Under the pieces are notes generated by a model. That model was not told the origin of the DNA. It saw only the letters and a program-made list of their open reading frames with translations, and made no database searches. Below are positions 50,518 to 58,399 of a DNA stretch of 64,000 nt, piece after piece. Each line of letters starts with the position of its first letter. Position 1 is the first letter of the stretch. Origin of the DNA: Colwellia marinimaniae (GTDB lineage: Bacteria > Pseudomonadota > Gammaproteobacteria > Enterobacterales > Alteromonadaceae); the NCBI RefSeq assembly GCF_002207865.1, contig NZ_BDQM01000008.1, forward strand, positions 80,245 through 144,244, given 5' to 3'. The translations under genes were made by a program, and so were the position numbers.

Positions 50518-50732
50518 CACTCATTACCTCCCTTTATTGTACCGACACATCAAGTCTGGTGTTTTTCCCTGTCTAAAAAAAATTTTAGACTTTATCTGAA
50601 AATTTAATAGAAATTGTTATTCATTCGAAAAGTTTGAGACTATTTAGAGTGAATAAGTAGCATGTGTTATTGTTTTAGCATGTGTTATTGTTTTATTTTG
50701 GGTTGCTTTAATAAGCGAGTGTCCTAGATATT
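50518..50732. repeat. RAYT tail repeat 1
   Basis: Non-coding tail of copy A (fills the 301-bp gap 50494-50794): ACCGACACATCAAG, then an AT-rich stretch, ending GCGAGTGTCCTAGATATT. It has an internal doubling of AGCATGTGTTATTGTTTT. Same tail follows the other copies near 53.2-53.9 kb. Confidence 0.75.
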
Positions 50733-50762
50733 AGTAAAAGGCACAAAAGTATTCTTTTCCAT

Positions 50763-51053
50763 AAATAACAGGGACAGTCGCTCAAAGTTGAATAATGTCA
50801 GCGCCTCAACTAAGGTTAATAAATAACCTTTATGCGAGAGGCGTTGACATGACAACCGCTAGAAAGCAATTAATTAGCTTAGAAGACACCCCTTATTATC
50901 ATTGTATTTCTCGTTGTGTTCGCCGAGCCTTTTTATGCGGCGAAGATAAAAATACCGGAAAAAACTTTGACCATAGGCGAGGGTGGGTAGAAGATAAGCT
51001 GCTTAGCCTAAGTTGTGTGTTTGCTATTGACGTGTGTGCATACGCTATCAACT
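50763..51053 (+). pseudogene. 3'-truncated RAYT-type transposase (copy B)
   Basis: Positions 50763-51050 match 52135-52422 with a single difference (51040). The part includes the upstream hairpin, the ATG at 50849 and residues through DVCAYAI, then diverges to Asn and a stop. So only the first about 67 codons remain. The junction falls at the stop codon of the leucine-rich lipoprotein gene on the other strand. It forms the left arm of a 288-bp direct repeat whose right arm is the start of copy C. Confidence 0.85.
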
Positions 51054-51972
51054 AAAATTCTATTCGATCTATCCACGTTATAGACTCTAAATAATCAAGC
51101 ATACCGTCTGACAGAGGGTTACCTTTAAGATTTAAAAGTTCAAGCAGAACATTATTTTCAAGATTTAGAGATACTATTTTATTTTCAACAAGAACAAGAG
51201 ATCTTAGATCTATAAACGTAGAGGTATCAAGGCTAACAATGTCACTATAATTTATTCCTAAGTGCTGTATTTTAGTACTCCCTATATCAAGTGATTGTAT
51301 AGTTGAGTAATTTATTTGAAGACTAGTTAATTCTAAATTATTCGACAAATCAAGGTGTTCTATTCCAACAAAAAACATTTCTAAGCTCTCTAATGCTGTA
51401 GCTCCAGTCAAATTGATATTTAACTGTGTGTTTTTGTATAGAGCGTCACCAACTATATAAGCTTCCTTTAATAGCTGCTGATTACCTAGGTTAAGATTCA
51501 TTATTGTAACTTTTGACAAGTTTAACTTTTCTAGTTTAGGGCTATTGGATAAGTCTAACTCAGTTAAGTACGTATTCCCCCATATTTCAAATGAATTAAG
51601 TTCGCTATTCTGGCTTAAATCAATACTCTCCAACGAACAATTGTCACATCGAAATGCTTTAAGGGCGGGAAAATTACTGCCATCAAAATGAATAGGGGAT
51701 TTCATATAATACAGGCTTAAATTTGATAAGTTTTCAAAAAGATTCATTTCGTCAAGTGCGGTTTGGTCAAATGCTTCTTCTGAAACATCGCTACAAGATA
51801 GGGTTTCGACATCTGATATAGATTCGTAGCCAAACCTTTCTGCACTTGTACTTAAGCAAGTCGACAATGCTATTGATGTTAAGTTTAGAGTTTCCAGCTC
51901 ACTCTTATCGTCATTACTTACACCACAAGCGGTTAACATTAACGATAAAGAGATATAAATATATTTTTTCAT
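51052..51972 (-). CDS. leucine-rich-repeat lipoprotein
   Basis: 306 residues. Signal with lipobox ([14 protein letters not shown], Cys16). From about residue 75 to the end there are LRR-like units of about 20-22 residues with the LxxLxLSxNxxL pattern: [56 protein letters not shown]. This is a surface or periplasmic binding protein in style, similar to internalin-type repeats. It lies between the two arms of a transposase-gene direct repeat, so it may have been captured or brought in by recombination. Partner unknown. Confidence 0.82.
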   Translation of the reverse strand: MKKYIYISLSLMLTACGVSNDDKSELETLNLTSIALSTCLSTSAERFGYESISDVETLSCSDVSEEAFDQTALDEMNLFENLSNLSLYYMKSPIHFDGSNFPALKAFRCDNCSLESIDLSQNSELNSFEIWGNTYLTELDLSNSPKLEKLNLSKVTIMNLNLGNQQLLKEAYIVGDALYKNTQLNINLTGATALESLEMFFVGIEHLDLSNNLELTSLQINYSTIQSLDIGSTKIQHLGINYSDIVSLDTSTFIDLRSLVLVENKIVSLNLENNVLLELLNLKGNPLSDGMLDYLESITWIDRIEF

Positions 51973-52168
51973 AATAAGTCCATTTTAAAATTAAAAGAGA
52001 TCAACAACTTATTGAAGATTCCAATCCTTATTTTCTTGTTTTGTAATTAGAACATCGCCATTTATCTTGTTAGATATGGGTGGCTAAAATTCCTTCAGAC
52101 AAAACATTACGATCTTGATAAATTGAAGTCAATAAAATAACAGGGACAGTCGCTCAAAGTTGAATAAT

Positions 52169-52220
52169 GTCAGCGCCTCAACTAAGGTTAATAAATAACC
52201 TTTATGCGAGAGGCGTTGAC
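52169..52220 (+). promoter_or_regulatory. RBS-sequestering hairpin before the RAYT start
   Basis: GTCAGCGCCTC (52169-52179) pairs with GAGGCGTTGAC (52210-52220) with one mismatch, and inside it AAGGTTA (52184-52190) pairs with TAACCTT (52196-52202). The 3' arm contains the AGAGGCG ribosome site and abuts the ATG at 52221. Same structure before copy B (50797-50848). Confidence 0.7.
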
Positions 52221-53195
52221 ATGACAACCGCTAGAAAGCAATTAATTAGCTTAGAAGACACCCCTTATTATCATTGTATTTCTCGTTGTGTTCGCCGAGC
52301 CTTTTTATGCGGCGAAGATAAAAATACCGGAAAAAACTTTGACCATAGGCGAGGGTGGGTAGAAGATAAGCTGCTTAGCCTAAGTTGTGTGTTTGCTATT
52401 GACGTGTGTGCTTACGCTATCATGAGCAACCACACACATTTGGTGCTTTTTGTTGACGAAGCTACCGCGAAATCATGGTCAACACGTGAAGTAATTGTGC
52501 GCTGGCATCAGCTATTTAAAGGCACATTAATTACACGACAATATGGTCGAGGTGAAGACATCCCCGAGTACCAAATGGCTTCTTTACTCGAAACGGTTGA
52601 AGTCTATCGCCATCGCTTGATGGATATTAGTTGGTTTATGCGCCTACTCAATCAAAGTATTGCCATACAAGCCAACCTTGAAGATAACTGCACCGGTCAC
52701 TTTTGGGAAGGTCGGTTCAAATCACAAGCCTTATTAGATGAAGCTGCACTAGCCGCTTGTATGGCGTATGTTGATTTAAATCCAGTAAGAGCCAATAGTG
52801 CTAAAACGCCTGAAAGCTCAGCATACACCAGCGTAAAACAACGGGTACTATCAGCAAAAAAAGGGCAGCAACCTATAAGGCTACTGCCTTTTGTCGGTAA
52901 TCCACGAAAAACCATGCCAATAGGTTTACCATTTGAATTAACAGACTATCTTGAATTAATTGAACTAACAGGGCGTTGCCTTCGTGAAGATAAAGCAGGG
53001 TATATTGAAGAAAATCAACCAGCCCTGCTAAGTCTGCTTAATATAAGCCCTGAAAACTGGCTGACGCTAAGCAAAGGTTTTAGAAAACTCTTTCATGGGG
53101 CTGTGGGGCACAGTGAGGTATTGGCAGAGTACTGTGAGCATAAGGGATTAAAGCGGCGAACCAATGTAAGTTGCTGCAATAAACTCTTTGCTTAA
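52221..53195 (+). CDS. RAYT/Y1-type transposase, intact copy (copy C)
   Basis: 324 residues from ATG 52221. An in-frame ATG at 52167 would add 18 residues but lies in the upstream hairpin, so I prefer 52221. Start region [20 protein letters not shown], then AIMSNHTHLVLFV with an HxH motif like the HUH site, and CTGHFWEGRFKSQ and YVDLNPVRANS, signatures of the REP-associated tyrosine transposase group. The tyrosine at the usual DAYLL position appears as Ala here (DEAALAA), so catalytic competence is uncertain. Only intact copy of four or five in the array. Confidence 0.85.
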   Translation: MTTARKQLISLEDTPYYHCISRCVRRAFLCGEDKNTGKNFDHRRGWVEDKLLSLSCVFAIDVCAYAIMSNHTHLVLFVDEATAKSWSTREVIVRWHQLFKGTLITRQYGRGEDIPEYQMASLLETVEVYRHRLMDISWFMRLLNQSIAIQANLEDNCTGHFWEGRFKSQALLDEAALAACMAYVDLNPVRANSAKTPESSAYTSVKQRVLSAKKGQQPIRLLPFVGNPRKTMPIGLPFELTDYLELIELTGRCLREDKAGYIEENQPALLSLLNISPENWLTLSKGFRKLFHGAVGHSEVLAEYCEHKGLKRRTNVSCCNKLFA

Positions 53196-53204
53196 TGGCT
53201 AAAC

Positions 53205-53401
53205 ACTCATCACCTCCCTTTATTGTACCGACACATCAAGCCTGGTGTTTTTCCATGTCTAAAAAACTAATTCTGGTGTTTATCTGAAAATTTAGTAGAG
53301 ATTGTTATTCATTTGAAAAGTTTGAGGCTATTTTGAGTGAATAAGTAGCATGTGTTATTGTTTTATTTTGGGTTACTTTATAAGCGAGTGTCCTAGATAT
53401 T
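53205..53401. repeat. RAYT tail repeat 2
   Basis: Tail of copy C with ACCGACACATCAAG at 53230, ending GCGAGTGTCCTAGATATT at 53401; nearly the same as the tails ending at 50732 and 53943. A third, shorter tail follows in tandem. Confidence 0.75.
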
Positions 53402-53407
53402 CTTGTT

Positions 53408-53557
53408 CCATGTCTAAAAAAACCAATTCTCGACTTTATCTAAAAATTTAATAGAGATTGTTATTCATTTGAAAGGTTTGAGGCTATTTTGAGTGAATAA
53501 GTAGTATGTGTTATTATTTTATTTTTGGTTGCTTTATAAGCGAGTGTCCTAGATATT
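53408..53557. repeat. RAYT tail repeat 3 (tandem)
   Basis: Second tandem tail from CATGTCTAAAAAA to GTCCTAGATATT, without a gene before it. It joins directly to transposase fragment D, showing segmental duplication. Confidence 0.7.
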
Positions 53558-53562
53558 TCCAC

Positions 53563-53738
53563 CAGCACTGCTAAGTCGGCTTAATATAAGCCCTGAAAAC
53601 TGGCTGACGCTAAGCAAAGGATTTAGAAGACTGTTTCATGGGGCTGTGGGGCACAGTGAGGTATTGACAGAGTACTGTGAGCATAAGGGATTAAAGCGGC
53701 GAACCAATGTAAGTTGCTGCAATAAACTCTTTGCTTAA
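53563..53738 (+). pseudogene. RAYT C-terminal fragment (copy D)
   Basis: Encodes only the last 58 or so residues (ALLSRLNISPENWLTLSKGF to CCNKLFA) of the transposase, ending TAA at 53738. Fused behind tail repeat 3 and followed by its own tail. Confidence 0.8.
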
Positions 53739-53747
53739 TGGCTAAAC

Positions 53748-53943
53748 ACTCATCACCTCCCTTTATTGTACCGACACATCAAGCCTGGTGTTTTTCCATG
53801 TCTAAAAAACTAATTCTGGTGTTTATCTGAAAATTTAGTAGAGATTGTTATTCATTTGAAAAGTTTGAGGCTATTTTGAGTGAATAAGTAGCATGTGTTA
53901 TTGTTTTATTTTGGGTTGGTTTATAAGCGAGTGTCCTAGATAT
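53748..53943. repeat. RAYT tail repeat 4
   Basis: Tail of fragment D, almost identical to tail 2 and ending GTCCTAGATATT at 53943. The rest of 53196-54261 holds the fragments listed and a terminator; no other gene is seen. Confidence 0.75.
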
Positions 53944-54002
53944 TTCTTCTAGATATTTCTTTTTACTATGGTTAAATAACAACCAAGGGAATAGGTTTTA
54001 TT

Positions 54003-54116
54003 ATGACCCAGTCACGCAGTAAGCAAGTGTCTTTACAAGATATCCGTTATTATCACTGAATTTCACGTTGTGTTCGCCGTGCCGACCTTTGCGGTGAAGA
54101 TGCTTACAAAGAGTAA
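54003..54116 (+). pseudogene. N-terminal fragment of a divergent RAYT paralogue
   Basis: Reads MTQSRSKQVSLQDIRYYH, then TGA in place of the conserved Cys codon, then [18 protein letters not shown] and TAA. Same family start as copy C ([18 protein letters not shown]) but clearly a different lineage, so not from the local duplications. Confidence 0.75.
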
Positions 54117-54146
54117 CATCCAAAACATTATCGAGTTTATTAAAAT

Positions 54147-54174
54147 AAAAAATCCGGCAGCTAGCCGGATTTTT
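54147..54174. terminator. terminator of the S46 peptidase gene
   Basis: AAAAATCCGGC pairs with GCCGGATTTTT around an AGCTA loop, T-run on both strands; 88 bp beyond the peptidase stop. Confidence 0.85.
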
Positions 54175-54261
54175 ATGTACAGGATGTACGGTATTAAGCA
54201 ATTGCAGGACGCACATTTGCGATAGTTTTACATTTTTGCTAAGTTTTTACGTATTCAAGTA

Positions 54262-56457
54262 TTACTCAACAATGTCCATTTCTTCAATTAAGTTAGTGGC
54301 GCCATCTACGTGCTCCATAACCCAAAGCATGTAACGAACATCAACGTGAATTGAACGATTTAACTTAGTATCGTAATCCCAATCACCAATAATACTTTCA
54401 TAAACACCGTCAAACACTAAACCAACAAATTCAGCTTTGTCGTTAAGCGTAGGTGAGCCTGAGTTACCACCAGTAATATCTAGGGTACCTAAATAGTTAA
54501 CAGGAACTGAGCCAAGCGATTTTTTCGCGTACTCGCCGTATTGTTTGTTATTGATCAAATCTAATTGCTTTTGCGGCGCATCAAAAGGTGCCACACCAGT
54601 ATCTTTAGCCACAATACCTTCAAGGGTGGTAAAAGGCGTAGCCGTTAAACCATCTTGTGGCGAGTAACCTTTAACATTACCGTAAGTGATACGTAAAGTG
54701 CTATTAGCATCGGCATATACAGGTAAATCGTTATCGTTGAAGTAAGCAATAAGCGCTGCCATGTACTTAGGACGTAACGCTTGAATATTACCCGCTAACT
54801 CTTTTGACTTATCTTCAATGGCTTTACGTTCTTTAAAGCTAGTAACCGCTAATTGAATAAAGGGGTCTTTAGAATTGTTAAAATCGGCTACCGATTTAGT
54901 CATCCAGGCTAAACGTTGTTCTTCTGAATTAAGCTGGGTATTTTTGTACATTTTACTTAACTGTTTACGTAGCTTCTGTTCATTAAAGTTTTTAGCTGTA
55001 GCATTTGTTAAAGCAAAGAACTTATCAAATGACTGCAAACGATCGGCTTTAGGTAAAGCAACGTAGTGTCTTAACATAGCGACAAGGATTTCTTGATCAA
55101 TTTTCTCATCATAACGACGATCAACTGACTTCATGCCTTGTTCAAAACGGGCGATATCACGTTCTTGATAACCACGTTCACGCTCAAGGTTTGGCTTGGT
55201 GTTTTCAATGGCTAAACGGTGTAAGCTTTTAGCAGTAGATAACATTTTACTGTAACGCATATAGCTTAAGATTAAGTCGCGGGCTTGTTGCTTATCATCC
55301 ATTTTAACTAACTGGTCTAAACCAGATAATGCTTTACCGTATTGTGCTTGACGCTTAGTACTGAGGTATAACCATTTAGTTAAGTTGCTTTCAAGTTCTT
55401 GCTTACGTTGTAAAAACGAGCCTTTGTTGTAACTGTGGATCATTGAACCATAGTTTTTAGCATAGTTAGCAAGGCCTGCTAAGGTGCTTTCATACTTAAT
55501 ACGTGCTGCACTGCCTTCTGCTGAATGAGTATGGATTAAATCAATAATCTCTTCGCGGTAAGCTTTAGCTTGTGGGTAGGTCCAAGTGAACGTGTTTTCA
55601 ACTTCATAAGCAGTGCGGTAGCGGTTCGTTCTACCTGGGTAGCCAAGAACCATGATGTAATCACCATCATTAACACTGCTTTTATTTACTTTTAAGTGAT
55701 GTTTAGGCTTATAAGGTACATTGTCCTTGCTGAAATCAGCAGGTTGACCGTCTTTACCTACATAAGCGCGGTAAAAACCGTAATCACCAGTGTGACGTGG
55801 CCACATCCAGTTATCAACATCGCCGCCGTATTTACCAATACTGCTCGCTGGTGCGTGTACTAAGCGAACATCACGTATAGTCAGCTGTTTAAATAAGTAA
55901 TATTCTAAACCGCCGTGGAAGTTAACCACACTACAACGGTATCTATCATCATTTTCACATTCAGCCACTAATTTTTTTGAATTAGTATCAATGGTTTTAT
56001 AACGATCGCTACCCGACATTTTTTCGGTAACGCCTGATTTTATTAGTTTAGTTACTTCGGTAATTTCTTCTGTGACATATATGCGACTACCGGGTGTTGC
56101 CGGTAACTCTTCAGAGAAATTTTTAGCTAAAAAGCCATTTTTTAGTAAGTTGTTTTCTGCGGTTGAGTTGTATTGCACTGAGCCGTAAACACAGTGGTGG
56201 TTAGTGGCAACTAAGCCCTGATCAGATACAAATGACGCGGTACAACCACCAAGACTAACAATAGCGCCCATAGGGAAACCGGTTAGGTCGGTTAAATCAT
56301 TGGGGTTTAATTTTAACCCAGCTTTAGTTAATTCTTTGGCGATTGTTGGTAATTGGTTTGGTTGCCACATACCTTCATCGGCGAATGTGGTCATGCTGCT
56401 AAGCGCTAACATAGGCAGCATTACTTTTAAGGTAAGTAGCTGTTTAATTTTTTTCAT
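54262..56457 (-). CDS. S46-family dipeptidyl-peptidase
   Basis: 731 residues, normal for DPP7/DPP11-type enzymes. Signal peptide (MLPMLALSSMTTFA), then the chymotrypsin-like halves: LVATNHHCVYG with catalytic His (His88), YGGDVDNWMWPRHTGDY with the Asp, and ITGGNSGSPTLN with the Ser. LVFDGVYES after the Ser has Gly where DPP11 has the acidic-specific Arg, which suggests DPP7-like preference for hydrophobic residues; that is inference. Removes dipeptides from N-termini in the periplasm. Monocistronic, ended by a clear hairpin. Confidence 0.92.
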   Translation of the reverse strand: MKKIKQLLTLKVMLPMLALSSMTTFADEGMWQPNQLPTIAKELTKAGLKLNPNDLTDLTGFPMGAIVSLGGCTASFVSDQGLVATNHHCVYGSVQYNSTAENNLLKNGFLAKNFSEELPATPGSRIYVTEEITEVTKLIKSGVTEKMSGSDRYKTIDTNSKKLVAECENDDRYRCSVVNFHGGLEYYLFKQLTIRDVRLVHAPASSIGKYGGDVDNWMWPRHTGDYGFYRAYVGKDGQPADFSKDNVPYKPKHHLKVNKSSVNDGDYIMVLGYPGRTNRYRTAYEVENTFTWTYPQAKAYREEIIDLIHTHSAEGSAARIKYESTLAGLANYAKNYGSMIHSYNKGSFLQRKQELESNLTKWLYLSTKRQAQYGKALSGLDQLVKMDDKQQARDLILSYMRYSKMLSTAKSLHRLAIENTKPNLERERGYQERDIARFEQGMKSVDRRYDEKIDQEILVAMLRHYVALPKADRLQSFDKFFALTNATAKNFNEQKLRKQLSKMYKNTQLNSEEQRLAWMTKSVADFNNSKDPFIQLAVTSFKERKAIEDKSKELAGNIQALRPKYMAALIAYFNDNDLPVYADANSTLRITYGNVKGYSPQDGLTATPFTTLEGIVAKDTGVAPFDAPQKQLDLINNKQYGEYAKKSLGSVPVNYLGTLDITGGNSGSPTLNDKAEFVGLVFDGVYESIIGDWDYDTKLNRSIHVDVRYMLWVMEHVDGATNLIEEMDIVE

Positions 56458-56721
56458 AAGTTCCCTAACAAAATTTTTTAGTTGTTTTTTAATAACTCGC
56501 CTTTGACGAAGTTACTATTTATACCAAACAAAGCAATAAAGTTATTCGATTGGCATTATTAACACTGGCCAATTTTGCGCTAGTACAGTAGCCGAGTCAA
56601 AAAAACAGTCCGAAAATTGCAAAAATCTGTGTAAAGAGCTTCTAAATAGTCTACTTAGCTTAAAAAACCGTAATTTTCTGGGTAATTTGTAACAAAGTGT
56701 AGACATAATCACAATCATAGT

Positions 56722-56740
56722 TATAATGCGAACCATTATC
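56722..56740. promoter_or_regulatory. Fur box upstream of the iron operon
   Basis: TATAATGCGAACCATTATC matches 15 of 19 positions of GATAATGATAATCATTATC. It lies 35 bp before the imelysin ATG (56775). The 317-bp gap 56458-56774 shows no other feature. Confidence 0.65.
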
Positions 56741-56774
56741 ATTTGTAATTCAATTTTTAAGGGTTAGGGTAAAC

Positions 56775-58193
56775 ATGAAATTTAGTACTTTTTCAAAAAT
56801 ATCAGCAGCACTCATTGTTGCTTTAAGCTTAACTGCTTGTGTCGAAGACGGCGATGACGGTATAGCTGGTGTTATAGGTGCAGACGGTATGGCCGGCAAA
56901 AATGGTGTCAGTACTTTTGTTACCCGTACCGATGTTATTAAAACCAATGCCAATATTGCTTATGCGGCTTATGCAGATTCATTAATTAGTGCTACCACAT
57001 TAAAAACAGTGTTAGAAACATTTGTTGCTGAGCCGACTGAAGTTACTTTCGCCTTAGCAAAAAAAGCTTGGTTAGATTCACGCGAACCCTACGGACAAAC
57101 CGAAGTTTATCGTTTCCGTCAAGGCCCTATTGATGAACTAAAAGCTGATGGCACGCTAGGTAAAGATGACGCTGGTGAAGGCCCTGAAGGTTTAATTAAT
57201 GCGTGGCCATTAGGTGAAGCTATTATTGATTATGTTGAAGCTGTTGATGGTTTATCTGGTCCTGAAAGCCCAGCCAATGCCATAGGTATGGGCGGTATTA
57301 TTGCGGCTAAGAAAGATGATGGCACATTTAAGTATGCAACTATTGATGCAACTACACTATCAAATCTTTTTGAGCATGGTGAAGATGGTCGTAACGTAAC
57401 TACTGGTTACCACGCTATTGAGTTTTTACTTTGGGGACAAGATTTAAACGAAGAAGCGGCGCAGTCAGACTCAAAGGTGCATGATAATACCCCTGGTCAA
57501 CGTCCATTCTCAGACTTTAATACCTCTGGCAGTTGTACTTCAGGTAAAGATGTACCAGTTGCAGATGAAATCTGTACTCGTCGTGGTCAATACTTGGTGA
57601 CTACTGCTGAATTACTTATTAAAGAATTAACACGGGTAACTGAGCAATGGGAGCCAGTTTCTGGCGCACATTACAAAACATTTGTTGCTGGTGGTGATGT
57701 TTCTCTAGCTAAAATTCTTGAAGGCATGGGTCGCTTAAGTTTTGGTGAATTAGCCGGTGAACGTATTAATGTTGCTTTGATTGAAAACTCTCAAGAAGAT
57801 GAACATTCTTGTTTTAGTGATAACACCCACAGAGATATCTTCTTAAATGCTAAAGGTGTACAAAATAGCTTTAATGCTAAGTATGTGCGTATCGATGGTG
57901 AGGTAATTGAAGGTGCTTCAATTTATGACTTACTCGTAGTTGAAGGGCATCATGAATTAGCGAATAAGCTTCGTGGTGCATTAGAAGCGACTATGTCAGC
58001 TGCCGCGGTTATTGATACCAAAGCGAAAACAGGTACGCCATTTGATGTCTTGATGCAAGAAGGTATTGCTCAACCAAATATTAAAGCAGTAATTGATGCA
58101 CTAGTTGCACAAACTGATGATATTGAAGCGGTAATTGATGCACTTGGTGTAACTACAAATGACCTTCGAGATGATACCGAGCAAAAGATCTAA
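56775..58193 (+). CDS. imelysin-family iron-regulated lipoprotein
   Basis: 472 residues. Lipobox LTAC (Cys22), then a short Gly-X-Y-like stretch (GDDGIAGVIGADGMAGKNG, collagen-like) and the imelysin domain. Landmarks: WLDSREPYGQTEVYRFRQGP and the GxHxxE motif in TGYHAIEFLLWGQD. Imelysin/IrpA/EfeO-like proteins are periplasmic or outer-membrane iron-uptake components. First gene of the Fur-box operon, followed by a hairpin at 58228 and two di-haem proteins. Confidence 0.88.
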   Translation: MKFSTFSKISAALIVALSLTACVEDGDDGIAGVIGADGMAGKNGVSTFVTRTDVIKTNANIAYAAYADSLISATTLKTVLETFVAEPTEVTFALAKKAWLDSREPYGQTEVYRFRQGPIDELKADGTLGKDDAGEGPEGLINAWPLGEAIIDYVEAVDGLSGPESPANAIGMGGIIAAKKDDGTFKYATIDATTLSNLFEHGEDGRNVTTGYHAIEFLLWGQDLNEEAAQSDSKVHDNTPGQRPFSDFNTSGSCTSGKDVPVADEICTRRGQYLVTTAELLIKELTRVTEQWEPVSGAHYKTFVAGGDVSLAKILEGMGRLSFGELAGERINVALIENSQEDEHSCFSDNTHRDIFLNAKGVQNSFNAKYVRIDGEVIEGASIYDLLVVEGHHELANKLRGALEATMSAAAVIDTKAKTGTPFDVLMQEGIAQPNIKAVIDALVAQTDDIEAVIDALGVTTNDLRDDTEQKI

Positions 58194-58227
58194 AGCTTAA
58201 TTGATTTAGCAAATATTTTGTTTGTCG

Positions 58228-58254
58228 GTAATGGGCTCTGGTTGAGCCCATTAC
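58228..58254 (+). terminator. hairpin after the first imelysin gene
   Basis: Perfect 11-bp stem GTAATGGGCTC/GAGCCCATTAC with loop TGGTT; no T-run, so attenuator or processing site rather than full stop. A second hairpin CCACATAAA/TTTATGTGG lies at 58276-58303. Confidence 0.55.
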
Positions 58255-58330
58255 AGTATAAAAAGATATCACCATCCACATAAATGAGTATTCGTTTATG
58301 TGGATTCATTCGTTTAAAGCCAAGCATGTA

Positions 58331-58383
58331 TATACCCAAACAACCTCAAGAAGCAGGATTAAGCTGGAAGTAGCTTGGGTGTA
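58331..58383. repeat. short palindromic intergenic element
   Basis: TATACCCAAACAACCTC at the left pairs with the minus-strand reading TACACCCAAGCTACTTC at the right (13 of 17). A known-looking marine gammaproteobacterial ATACCCAA palindrome, 17 bp before the next start. Confidence 0.6.
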
Positions 58384-58399
58384 AATTGAGAGCACAATA

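Noticed and set aside
53748..53943. CRISPR-like tandem repeats
   Set aside because: Repeat units are long tails of transposase copies with no regular short spacers and no cas genes nearby.
54003..54116. TGA read as selenocysteine in the transposase fragment
   Set aside because: No SECIS-like hairpin noted and the fragment ends soon after; TGA replaces a Cys TGT by one base, so simple decay is better.
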